DNA from: Anaerolineales bacterium
Lineage (GTDB): Bacteria; Chloroflexota; Anaerolineae; Anaerolineales; UBA11858
Reading direction: 5' to 3'
DNA length: 13,530 nt
Assembly (NCBI GenBank): GCA_015485245.1
Contig: WFTY01000036.1
Span: 1-13,530, forward strand
In this document: one piece after another, positions 8,107-13,530 of the stretch
How the letters are laid out: the number at the start of each line of letters is the position of its first letter
Position numbering within the stretch: the first letter of the stretch is position 1
The notes under the pieces: generated by a model
What the model saw: the letters and a program-made list of their open reading frames with translations, nothing else
Told to the model about the DNA's origin: nothing
The model's database searches: none
Made by a program: the position numbers and the translations under genes

Positions 8107-8922
8107 CTACAGCGATCGAATTCGATGAATAATGCGATTGACCAGCGAGATCTGCTCCTCCGGGTCCGAGACCGGCAGCATCGGTTTCTTCCGCTCCATC
8201 TTGGCCCCTTCCGGACGCACCATCTCTACCAGGCCAGCCTGTAACAATCCATATACAATGCGACGAATCTCCAGGTCGTTCATCTTCGTCGCCGCTGCGA
8301 TCTTTTTCAGCGTGTTCTTGGGGTCGATGTACGACACCACGCGCCATTCTTCGACGCTCAGGTTGACGTTGCGCAAATCCGCGCCGGGGCGGTCGGTGAA
8401 TTTCAGCGCCACGTCCAGGCTAGGGATTTCGTCCTGAAGCTGCTCCCATTCCCGCAAGCGACGGGAGGCGTCGATGATGATGTTCTCCAGGCTGATTTGC
8501 AAGGTGATCTTGCCATCGAGGGGGGGGAAACCGTCCTCAAAGGTAAACAGCCCCTCTACCCAGGTGAAGAGTCGCTCCAGCACGCTCACATAGGCGTTGC
8601 GCAGGCTGGCGAGGATATCTTCTTGTGTGAGGTAATTGGCATTGATTAACAACAAGCCTAATTCTTTGTCGCTCATCGTCCCGGAGCGCGACTTGATGAC
8701 TTTATACTGCGCCCGGGTCAATTTTTTGGCGCGATAGAGAATGGCAACCAGGCCGTCATCCTCTGATTCCATGCGCGCATAAGCAAGTTTGCCATCTCGA
8801 AAAGCAACCCAGGCCCTATCCCCCGTCCCGTCTACCGTCAAGGATCCAGTCTTCCCGGCCAAGTGGATGAGATTCAAGAGCTGGCTGATGGTGAAATCAC
8901 GCAGGTTGCCCTTTAGTGCCAT
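8107..8922 (-). CDS. PATAN/DUF4388 protein with C-terminal winged-helix-like region
   Basis: 271 residues. The N-terminal part begins with the DUF4388/PATAN pattern LKGNLRDFTISQLLNLIHLAGKTGSLTV (split as residues 3-30) and WVAFRDGKLAYARME (38-52). It then has the helical extension with LLLINANYLTQEDI and VLERLFTWVEGLFTFEDG. PATAN domains are protein-interaction modules first described in the cyanobacterial regulator PatA and common in delta-proteobacterial and Chloroflexota signalling proteins. Residues about 185-235 (LSVEEWRVVSYIDPKNTLKKIAAATKM, RRIVYGLLQAGLVEM) have a winged-helix-like arrangement seen at the end of other DUF4388 proteins. DNA binding is not established. It is the first gene after the strong promoter at 8970-8998 and precedes the GTPase, so it is a candidate adaptor or effector for it. 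The ATG at 8922 is the first residue of the conserved domain. The ribosome site is poor. Confidence 0.9.
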   Translation of the reverse strand: MALKGNLRDFTISQLLNLIHLAGKTGSLTVDGTGDRAWVAFRDGKLAYARMESEDDGLVAILYRAKKLTRAQYKVIKSRSGTMSDKELGLLLINANYLTQEDILASLRNAYVSVLERLFTWVEGLFTFEDGFPPLDGKITLQISLENIIIDASRRLREWEQLQDEIPSLDVALKFTDRPGADLRNVNLSVEEWRVVSYIDPKNTLKKIAAATKMNDLEIRRIVYGLLQAGLVEMVRPEGAKMERKKPMLPVSDPEEQISLVNRIIHRIRSL

Positions 8923-8948
8923 AACAGTGTTCGTATTGGTATGTTCCG

Positions 8949-8960
8949 GTGAAAATTCAC
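8949..8960. promoter_or_regulatory. Short inverted repeat at the start of the PATAN-operon leader (possible operator)
   Basis: The plus strand reads GTGAAAATTCAC: five-base arms GTGAA/TTCAC around two bases. It sits at about +3 to +14 from the predicted start, a position where a repressor could act. It is short and could be chance. Confidence 0.3.
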
Positions 8961-8969
8961 AATGGGGCG

Positions 8970-8998
8970 ATTATACTGCCCTTGAAAGAATGCGTCAA
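8970..8998 (-). promoter_or_regulatory. Sigma70-type promoter for the PATAN-GTPase-V4R-AAR operon
   Basis: Read on the minus strand, TTGACG (-35, 8993-8998, five of six consensus bases) is followed by a 17-base spacer and a perfect TATAAT (-10, 8970-8975). Transcription should start near 8963, giving a leader of about 40 bases before the ATG at 8922. It lies in the 98-bp gap after the glycosyltransferase stop and is one of the two best promoter matches found in the window. Confidence 0.82.
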
Positions 8999-9020
8999 AC
9001 CAGGCCAGAGCGGCCGCAGA

Positions 9021-9767
9021 TCAGGCATCAACCGGTTGTGGCACAGCCTGCAAATCCCGAAAAGCAAAGCGAATCCGCCATACCTGGATGGCAGCCTCCA
9101 ATTGAATTTGCAGAGACATCTTGGAAACACCAGCATGCCGCTCGGAAAAGTAAATCGGGATCTCGCGCATGCGAAACCCCAGCCGACTGGCGATATACAG
9201 CGTTTCAATCTGGAATGCGTACCCATTAGAACGCACCCGCTCCCAGGGAATCGCCCGCAAGGCAGCAGCCCGCCACAGGCGGAACCCACCAGTGACATCC
9301 CGCGGGGCAAGGCCCAGGATGGCGCGCGCGTAAAAGTTCCCAAACGCCGATAAGCCTTTGCGCCACAACGGCCAGGCCGTGTCCAGCATCCCGCCAGTCA
9401 CATAGCGCGAGCCGAGCGCCATATCGCAATCTTTCAGCGCGGCCTGCAATTCCACCAGCTTTTCTGGAGGGTGCGAAAAATCTGCATCCATCTGGCCGAC
9501 GAAATCCGCTCCGTCATCCAGGGCACAGCGAAAGCCATTGACATACGCCGTCCCCAGCCCGCCCTTCTTGGCTCGATGGAGAACTTTCAAACGCCCGACG
9601 TACTGCGAGGCCAGCTCATCGGCCACCGCTCCCGTGCCATCAGGGCTGTTATCGTCCACGACCAAAATGCGCAGGTTGTCAATCGGCTGAGCGAAAACAG
9701 CCGCCACGATCTTGGGCAGATTCTCACGTTCGTTATATGTTGGAAAGACAATTGTTGTCACAGACAT
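9021..9767 (-). CDS. Polyprenol-phosphate mannose synthase-like GT2 glycosyltransferase (DPM1-like)
   Basis: 248 residues from the ATG at 9767. GT-A fold GT2 enzyme: TIVFPTYNERENL (5-17), VVDDNSPDGTGAVADEL (36-52), LHRAKKGGLGTAYVNGF (63-79), and the metal-binding DAD motif in GQMDADFSHPPEK (D94, D96). Later come LGSRYVTGG and DVTGGFRLW, with the closing ERHAGVSKMS. This set is typical of dolichyl/polyprenyl-phosphate mannose synthases, which move a sugar (usually mannose from GDP-mannose) to a lipid-phosphate carrier at the cytoplasmic face of the membrane. The C-terminal GtrA-like membrane domain found in some homologues is absent, as in the soluble form. The donor sugar cannot be proved from sequence. 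The in-frame ATG at 9800 was not chosen because it lies inside a strong hairpin; the ATG at 9767 begins exactly at the conserved MSVTTIVFPTYNE. It is last in the first signalling unit. Confidence 0.92.
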   Translation of the reverse strand: MSVTTIVFPTYNERENLPKIVAAVFAQPIDNLRILVVDDNSPDGTGAVADELASQYVGRLKVLHRAKKGGLGTAYVNGFRCALDDGADFVGQMDADFSHPPEKLVELQAALKDCDMALGSRYVTGGMLDTAWPLWRKGLSAFGNFYARAILGLAPRDVTGGFRLWRAAALRAIPWERVRSNGYAFQIETLYIASRLGFRMREIPIYFSERHAGVSKMSLQIQLEAAIQVWRIRFAFRDLQAVPQPVDA

Positions 9768-9768
9768 A

Positions 9769-9811
9769 ATTAACCATCTTGGGATGGCACTCACCGCCAT
9801 CCCAAGTTAAT
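9769..9811 (-). terminator. Strong hairpin between regulator and glycosyltransferase genes (terminator or attenuator)
   Basis: A perfect 11-bp stem, CTTGGGATGGC with GCCATCCCAAG (9778-9788 and 9796-9806), closes a 7-base loop. ATTAA/TTAAT pairs (9769-9773, 9807-9811) extend it past a 4-base bulge. On the transcribed side it is not followed by a U-run (ATGGTTAATT comes next), so it is not a textbook intrinsic terminator. It ends just before the glycosyltransferase ATG at 9767 and could mask its ribosome site or act on mRNA stability. Confidence 0.6.
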
Positions 9812-9832
9812 CCGTTTACGCTGCCGTTACCT

Positions 9833-10681
9833 TCACTGAAAGCGCAGCAACGTCTTTTTAAGCGTGTCCAGGTCGGCGAAAGGCCCATCTTTAGGGAGAA
9901 GGGCGCGCATTTTCAGTCGAAGTCGCTTCTTCGGCGCGACATCAACCAGACGATCTTTCAATGGATAGAAATAATCCAGCGACTGCTCAATTCGATTACG
10001 AATGCGCTCACCTATCTCTACAAAGCGTTCCGATGTCGTCGCGACGATCAGGTGAGCGGGCGCAAGGTGGCCCACAAAGTCCCCCTCCCCTCCCAGGGCT
10101 TTCACTGCGTTGTTGACCATCAGACTGATCGCCCGCAAGACATCGTCGGAGGCCACAAAGCCATAAGCATCACGGAAGGCATCCAGGTTTTGCAGCGAAA
10201 TAGAAAGCAAGACCCAACGCTCGCTTTGCAAGCACTCACTCAACCGCTCGTCCACCAGCGCACCTTCGGGGAAACCGGTCACCGGGTTATTGACTGCGCT
10301 CTGGGACGCCCGCTGCAAGGAGTTACGCACCCGCAAGCGCAGCTCCTGAATGTCAAACGGTTTGGTGATGTAATCGTCCGCGCCCAACTCCAGACCTTGC
10401 AAGCGGTCTGTGCGCGTGCGTTTTTCGGTCAGAAAAATGATGGGGATCAGGTTGGTGCGCCGATTGCCGCGCAGCCGCCGGGCGACCTCAAAACCATCAA
10501 TATCCGGCAGGCGAATATCCAGAATGAGCAAATCGGGCGTTTCCAGCAGGCTGGTTTCGACGGCGTCCTCCCCCCAGTTGGCCGTCAGCACATTATATCC
10601 CTGGACGCGGAAATAGGCCTCCAGCATCTCAGCGACATCGAGATCGTCCTCAACAATCAAAATGGTCGGCTTTCCATCCAC
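9833..10681 (-). CDS. Response regulator, REC domain plus non-catalytic GGDEF-like domain
   Basis: 282 residues from a GTG start (MDGKPTILIVEDD). The receiver domain has E11-D12-D13, phosphoacceptor D55 (LILDIRLPD), T85 and K107 (YITKPFD). The C-terminal half keeps the GGDEF-like scaffold, with GFVASDDVLR at about 174-183, but the catalytic loop reads GHLAPAHLIV (204-213), with no GG(D/E)EF and no RxxD. It cannot be a cyclase and more likely binds a partner or ligand. It is a paralogue of the 2778-3665 regulator; both share DRLQGLELGADDYITKPFD in the receiver. It starts 12 bp after the V4R gene, so that V4R protein and this regulator are likely co-expressed and may work together. No DNA-binding domain is present. 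The GTG at 10681 places the first REC strand at once; a GGGTGA-like element lies just upstream. Confidence 0.93.
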   Translation of the reverse strand: MDGKPTILIVEDDLDVAEMLEAYFRVQGYNVLTANWGEDAVETSLLETPDLLILDIRLPDIDGFEVARRLRGNRRTNLIPIIFLTEKRTRTDRLQGLELGADDYITKPFDIQELRLRVRNSLQRASQSAVNNPVTGFPEGALVDERLSECLQSERWVLLSISLQNLDAFRDAYGFVASDDVLRAISLMVNNAVKALGGEGDFVGHLAPAHLIVATTSERFVEIGERIRNRIEQSLDYFYPLKDRLVDVAPKKRLRLKMRALLPKDGPFADLDTLKKTLLRFQ

Positions 10682-10693
10682 AGATTCACCCGA

Positions 10694-11329
10694 TTAATCA
10701 AGCGGCGTCTTCTGAATGACGAACTCGCAAACCTCATCCCCCATGGCAATACACTTGGATTCGTTCACGCGAAACTCTTTGCCACCCGATACCCATTTCA
10801 AACCAGCTTGCAACAGACCGGTGGCGACGAAGCACACCGGCTTCTGCTCGCCGCTGCGCCCCCAACACACCGGGCAACGGTGGATGGTATAAATGAATTC
10901 GTGATCGCGCTCCTCCGTCGTGGAGATCTGATCGCTCATCTGACTGAAGATCTTTGCCATAGCCGGGATGCCGATGCGCAGCTTGGCCTCCAGGGGCAAA
11001 ACCTTAAAAGCCAGATCGCCCGCGCCGGCCAGCGCGCCGAAATCCTTTAGCGCGTCATCAAATGTCGCCCGGCCCGCCCGCAGCGCCAGACCGCGTCCAC
11101 CGCGCGGCCCATACATCTCCTCCAACGCCAGGTTGATGGCGGAAAAATCTGCGAAATCAAATTCCTTGCTCAGGTTATCTGGGGGATAATTATTGATCAG
11201 GTTTCCCAGACCCGCCAGATTTAATATCGCGTTCAGCCCATTCTTGCCCATCACGTCTTCCAGGGCTTTAATCGTAATGAGAGCGAACTTATTGGGGTAA
11301 TAGTAATTGCTCTTGGGGATGGAAACCAT
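10694..11329 (-). CDS. V4R-domain protein (copy 1)
   Basis: 211 residues, a single V4R domain closely alignable to the protein at 6076-6705. Shared blocks include GGRG(L/I)ALR.GRATF, GAGDLAFKVLPLEAK, and RCPVCW followed by KWVSGGKEFRVNESKCIAMGD. Cysteines C152, C155, C166, C193 and C201 match C151, C154, C164, C191 and C199 of the other copy, with spacings CPVC, 10 (9 in the other), 26 and 7. The five conserved Cys suggest a metal site plus ligand pocket; the family is known to bind small hydrophobic ligands. The ATG at 11329 is 14 bp after the roadblock stop, and the REC regulator follows 12 bp after this gene's stop. The roadblock-V4R-REC order suggests a three-part sensor/adaptor/effector unit, which is inference. 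Confidence 0.9.
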   Translation of the reverse strand: MVSIPKSNYYYPNKFALITIKALEDVMGKNGLNAILNLAGLGNLINNYPPDNLSKEFDFADFSAINLALEEMYGPRGGRGLALRAGRATFDDALKDFGALAGAGDLAFKVLPLEAKLRIGIPAMAKIFSQMSDQISTTEERDHEFIYTIHRCPVCWGRSGEQKPVCFVATGLLQAGLKWVSGGKEFRVNESKCIAMGDEVCEFVIQKTPLD

Positions 11330-11343
11330 ATCCAGTCTCGTTG

Positions 11344-11715
11344 TTAAATCAGTTGGGTAAGGTCGTCAGCCGCTCGCCGCATATCCAGAAAGATCAATCC
11401 TAGCTTGGCGCCTTCGCGAGCCAAGGCCGTGAGGACAGCTTCCTCACCGATCGACATCAGCACGACATAGCCTTCTCCCCCTTTAATATACACTTGCTCC
11501 AGCGAGCCGCGCCCCAGCTCCGAAGCAATCCGCTCCCCCAGCGACAGCATCGCCGCAGACATCGCCGAGACGCGATCTTCCTCCACGTCTTGAGGCAACG
11601 CTGAGGCAATCGTCAACCCATCAACCGAGACAATTGCAGAAGCCTCAATATCCGGCGAGGAGGCCTGCAAATCTCGGAGGCGTTCCACCATGAGTTGCGA
11701 ACGTGATTTTGTCAA
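11344..11715 (-). CDS. Roadblock/LC7-domain protein (MglB/CvnB-like), TTG start
   Basis: 123 residues. Roadblock/LC7 fold: SSPDIEASAIVSVDGLTIASALP, then the long helix EEDRVSAMSAAMLSLGERIASELG, then the strands EQVYIKGGEGYVVLMSIGEEAVLTALA and the closing KLGLIFLDMRRAADDL (quoted in pieces). These proteins form dimers that bind Ras-like GTPases, acting as GAPs (MglB) or scaffolds. The GTPase at 7524-8063 is the obvious candidate partner. The start is a TTG at 11715 (TTG ACA AAA), because AGGAGG lies 7 bases upstream (11723-11728) and the resulting length is normal for the family. An ATG at 11817 in frame would add 34 unlike residues and lies upstream of the predicted transcript start; an internal ATG at 11691 lacks a ribosome site. 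First gene of the first signalling unit. Confidence 0.92.
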   Translation of the reverse strand: MTKSRSQLMVERLRDLQASSPDIEASAIVSVDGLTIASALPQDVEEDRVSAMSAAMLSLGERIASELGRGSLEQVYIKGGEGYVVLMSIGEEAVLTALAREGAKLGLIFLDMRRAADDLTQLI

Positions 11716-11722
11716 AGTAGGT

Positions 11723-11728
11723 CCTCCT
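11723..11728 (-). promoter_or_regulatory. Shine-Dalgarno AGGAGG that supports the TTG start
   Basis: AGGAGG then ACCTACT then TTG. This is the strongest ribosome binding site in the window and decides the unusual start codon of the roadblock gene. Confidence 0.8.
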
Positions 11729-11780
11729 GTGCGTTTCTGGTAGACCAGTTTACTATATGAATGTTTCTGGCAACGAAGAA

Positions 11781-11799
11781 GGGAGCAACGTTTGCTCCC
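11781..11799 (-). terminator. Hairpin in the leader of the roadblock operon
   Basis: GGGAGCAA and TTGCTCCC form an 8-bp perfect stem around a 3-base loop, at about +14 to +32 of the predicted transcript. It is followed on the transcribed side by TTCTTCGTT, only a weak T-tract. It also lies downstream of the menA stop, so it may end menA transcripts, attenuate the operon, or protect the mRNA 5' end. Confidence 0.5.
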
Positions 11800-11819
11800 C
11801 CCTGGGAAAAACTGCACTT

Positions 11820-11848
11820 ACTCTAGCATAGAGACATGTATGTGTCAA
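11820..11848 (-). promoter_or_regulatory. Near-consensus sigma70-type promoter of the roadblock-V4R-REC operon
   Basis: On the minus strand: perfect TTGACA (-35, 11843-11848), 17-base spacer ending in TGC (extended -10), and TAGAGT (-10, 11820-11825, four of six). It starts 12 bp past the menA stop. Predicted start near 11813, giving a leader of about 98 bases. Confidence 0.85.
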
Positions 11849-11860
11849 GAATTCCGGACA

Positions 11861-12760
11861 TTAGCGGGCAAAAATAAGTCCCACGGAAAGCAAAAGTGCG
11901 AAGATCAGCGCCAGTTGCCCTGTTCCAGCAAGTGCTTTGTTCAACGCCCGGCCACGATCGTGGTAGATCGCGCGGGTCATACGCACCGCCAGAGGGGCCG
12001 AGAGCAACACCAGCAATGCGCTGAGAGGAATCATCCGGCTCAACACCAGCGCGATGAGAATGAGATAAGCCCCGGCAACACAAAACACATACTCCAGGCG
12101 TGCGCCGCGCTCGCCCAGCAACACCGCCAGCGTGTGCTTGCCCGCGGCACGATCCCCCTCCAGGTCGCGCACGTTATTGACGACCAGAATCGCGACAATG
12201 AGCAAGCCTATGGCGTTCGAGAGCCACCACACGGTGGCGGTCACCGCGCCTGCCTGGACGTAATACGTCCCCGCAGTGGCCGCCAATCCAAAGAAAACGA
12301 AGACGAACAAATCGCCCAGACCGTAATAGCCCAAGGGGAAGGGGCCGCCGGTGTACGCAATCGCCGAGATGATCGCCGCCACACCGATCGCCATGACCAC
12401 CCAGCCAGCGTGCAGGGTGAGATATACCCCAACCAGCACAGCCAGCCCAAAGACCGCCCACATACCCCGACGCACCTGCCCGGGGGTGAGCAGCCCAGCC
12501 TGAGTGACGCGCACCGGCCCCAGACGCTCACCGGCATCCGCGCCGCGCTCAAAATCATACAGATCATTCGCCAGGTTCGAACCAATTTGTAAGAGCAACG
12601 CGCCGATCAATGCAGCCAGCGCAGGGAAGAGGTCAAACCCGCCATCCAGCCAGGCCAGCGCGCTGCCCGCGATCACCGGCGCGGCCGCGGCAGGGAGCGT
12701 TTTGGGGCGAGAGGCCAGAACCCAGGCCCGAAAGGGTGAAATTTGCGCGTTCGAGGTCAT
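11861..12760 (-). CDS. menA: 1,4-dihydroxy-2-naphthoate polyprenyltransferase (MenA, UbiA family)
   Basis: 299 residues, integral membrane, with about eight or nine hydrophobic segments. UbiA-superfamily marks: RPKTLPAAAAPVIAG (18-32), first Asp-rich motif NLANDLYDFERGAD (62-75) followed by RLGPVRVTQAGLLTP (79-93, typical of MenA), and second motif NNVRDLEGDRAAGKHTLAVLLG (195-216, quoted as one motif of Asp and Arg residues). The enzyme joins a polyprenyl diphosphate to 1,4-dihydroxy-2-naphthoate to form demethylmenaquinone, in the cytoplasmic membrane. Length is normal for MenA. It stands alone here, with its own promoter (12798-12826) and an upstream terminator; no other men gene is in the window. 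Other UbiA prenyltransferases are possible, but the NLANDxxD plus GPxRxTQxG combination favours MenA. The ATG at 12760 has a weak ribosome site. Confidence 0.9.
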   Translation of the reverse strand: MTSNAQISPFRAWVLASRPKTLPAAAAPVIAGSALAWLDGGFDLFPALAALIGALLLQIGSNLANDLYDFERGADAGERLGPVRVTQAGLLTPGQVRRGMWAVFGLAVLVGVYLTLHAGWVVMAIGVAAIISAIAYTGGPFPLGYYGLGDLFVFVFFGLAATAGTYYVQAGAVTATVWWLSNAIGLLIVAILVVNNVRDLEGDRAAGKHTLAVLLGERGARLEYVFCVAGAYLILIALVLSRMIPLSALLVLLSAPLAVRMTRAIYHDRGRALNKALAGTGQLALIFALLLSVGLIFAR

Positions 12761-12797
12761 AGACGAATCCCGTTGTTTATTCGTAGAACGAAGGGGA

Positions 12798-12826
12798 ATT
12801 ATACCCGCTCTTCCCCCACAACTCCA
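12798..12826 (-). promoter_or_regulatory. Promoter of menA
   Basis: On the minus strand a perfect TATAAT (-10, 12798-12803) is preceded at 17 bases by TGGAGT (-35, 12821-12826, three of six). Start expected near 12791, leaving a leader of about 30 bases. Confidence 0.7.
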
Positions 12827-12837
12827 TAAAAAGATTC

Positions 12838-12871
12838 AAAAAGCGAGAGGCAGGGCTTGCCTGCCTCTCGC
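12838..12871 (-). terminator. Rho-independent terminator of the exported-protein gene
   Basis: Perfect 12-bp stem GCGAGAGGCAGG / CCTGCCTCTCGC (12843-12854 and 12860-12871) around a 5-base loop, followed on the transcribed strand by TTTTTG and a second T-run a few bases on. It isolates the gene at 12894 from menA. Confidence 0.92.
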
Positions 12872-12893
12872 CGGGTTAAAACGTTCGGCGGGT

Positions 12894-13530
12894 CTAGTAA
12901 CCACCCGTTTTGGTGATGGCTTCACCATCGGGGCCGACGACGTACCACGCATCTTTGATGCCCTGGCCATTGGTATCGCCAGCAACAGCATCCGCGGCGA
13001 AGTAATACAGCGGCCAGCCCTTGTAGGTCACCTGCACGCCGCCATCGCTGCGCTCAGTGGTGCCCAACAACGCGCCGTCCACCCCTTCCCCCGCAACAGG
13101 CGCACCATCGCTGAGCAACGGCGGCCAGTTCTGCGCACAGGCGTCGTAACAATTGCTCTTGTCCGGCTCATCATTCAAAAAGATGTATAGCGTCATGCCG
13201 TCAGCGTCAACCAGGAAAGCGCCGAATTTCATATTCTCTGCAACTTTCACCAGCGCCCCCTCCGCAGAGGCCATGGACGATGAAGCAACCGCAAACGGCG
13301 CCAGGACGACTTTATCGTCCACCATCACAGGGGCATCCGGCCCATCGGGGAACTCGAACTTACCCGCTTCACCAGCGTCGGTGTGCAGCATGGCGTAGAC
13401 CGTCTCGGTGACGCCCATGGCGTCAACCTCAACCACCACATCACTGTTGGCGCCAGCGGCCACGGGAGCGAACCCCAGGATCGGGCCCGGCTTACCATCC
13501 GCCTGCGCGTGAATCACAATCCACCCCGCC
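12894..13530 (-). CDS. Exported protein with DUF7282-like domain and COG4315 YxFxxD repeats (5' end outside window)
   Basis: 211 codons are open from the right edge to the TAG at 12894. The frame continues past a GTG at 13517 with family-like residues (GWIVIHAQADGKPG), so the real start and signal peptide lie outside. The first about 80 residues resemble DUF7282: ILGFAPVAAGANSDVVVEVD and YAMLHTDAGEAGKFEFPDGP. The rest matches the COG4315 group of predicted secreted lipoproteins with a Yx(FWY)xxD motif. Counting from the GTG, YIFLND (111-116) and YYFAAD (171-176) are the two motif copies, with KSNCYDACAQNWPPLL (C123, C127) between them and KDAWYVVGPDG at the end. The molecular role of COG4315 is not established; extracytoplasmic redox or ligand binding has been suggested. 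It has its own terminator and does not belong to the signalling cluster. Confidence 0.82.
   Translation of the reverse strand, partial: AGWIVIHAQADGKPGPILGFAPVAAGANSDVVVEVDAMGVTETVYAMLHTDAGEAGKFEFPDGPDAPVMVDDKVVLAPFAVASSSMASAEGALVKVAENMKFGAFLVDADGMTLYIFLNDEPDKSNCYDACAQNWPPLLSDGAPVAGEGVDGALLGTTERSDGGVQVTYKGWPLYYFAADAVAGDTNGQGIKDAWYVVGPDGEAITKTGGY

Noticed and set aside
8999..9020. GGCC-n5-GGCC inverted repeat after the glycosyltransferase stop as a terminator
   Set aside because: Only a 4-bp stem with TGGTTTG after it; too weak to call. Read-through into the second unit remains possible.
9768..9800. Longer glycosyltransferase start at the ATG at 9800
   Set aside because: This ATG lies inside the stem of the hairpin at 9778-9806, and the conserved family N-terminus begins at 9767.
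9779..11050. 423-codon open frame on the plus strand
   Set aside because: It lies wholly antisense to the REC regulator and the V4R gene, both of which have clear family motifs. Its translation shows no recognisable domain. It is a codon-bias shadow.
11716..11817. Longer roadblock protein from an ATG at 11817
   Set aside because: The ATG is upstream of the predicted transcript start, and the extra 34 residues do not look like the domain; AGGAGG supports the TTG at 11715.

Overview
The window is 13.5 kb of moderately GC-rich bacterial DNA in which every gene I can support lies on the minus strand. The gene content suggests a member of the Chloroflexota, most likely Anaerolineae-like. The clues are a multi-GAF sensor, response regulators with degenerate GGDEF-like tails, a PATAN/DUF4388 protein, a COG2229-type small GTPase, V4R proteins, a menaquinone prenyltransferase and a DUF7282-like/COG4315 exported protein. 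This placement is inference; there is no rRNA or other marker in the window.

Layout in the direction of transcription (right to left). (1) 13530-12894: the 3' part of an exported protein with Yx(FWY)xxD motifs, closed by a strong intrinsic terminator. (2) 12760-11861: a MenA-like UbiA prenyltransferase with its own promoter. (3) A first signalling unit starting at an excellent sigma70-type promoter (11820-11848): roadblock/LC7 protein, V4R protein, REC plus degenerate GGDEF-like regulator, a hairpin, then a polyprenol-phosphate-mannose-synthase-like glycosyltransferase. (4) A second unit from another near-consensus promoter (8970-8998): PATAN/DUF4388 protein, small GTPase, alpha/beta hydrolase, second V4R protein, hexapeptide-repeat (left-handed beta-helix) protein, a homologue of cyanobacterial long-chain acyl-ACP reductase, a second REC plus GGDEF-like regulator, and a membrane-anchored multi-GAF sensor that runs off the left edge. 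Many junctions are 3-43 bp gaps or 4-bp overlaps, which indicates operons.

The most interesting reading is that units 3 and 4 form one system. A small GTPase and a roadblock protein (as in MglA/MglB and actinobacterial conservons) sit with two V4R proteins, a PATAN adaptor and two paralogous regulators that appear to have lost cyclase chemistry. The same unit holds lipid-type enzymes: acyl-ACP reductase, hexapeptide-repeat protein, alpha/beta hydrolase and, nearby, a polyprenyl-phosphate glycosyltransferase. V4R shares its fold with the Bet3 subunits of eukaryotic TRAPP, which acts on a Rab GTPase and contains roadblock/longin-like partners, so the combination is reminiscent of a TRAPP/Rab toolkit. 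A working hypothesis is a GTPase-controlled membrane or lipid-surface programme. The domains and the gene order are visible in the sequence; the joint function is inference.

No tRNA, rRNA, CRISPR array, insertion sequence or integration site was seen. Long plus-strand open frames are antisense shadows of the genes listed.
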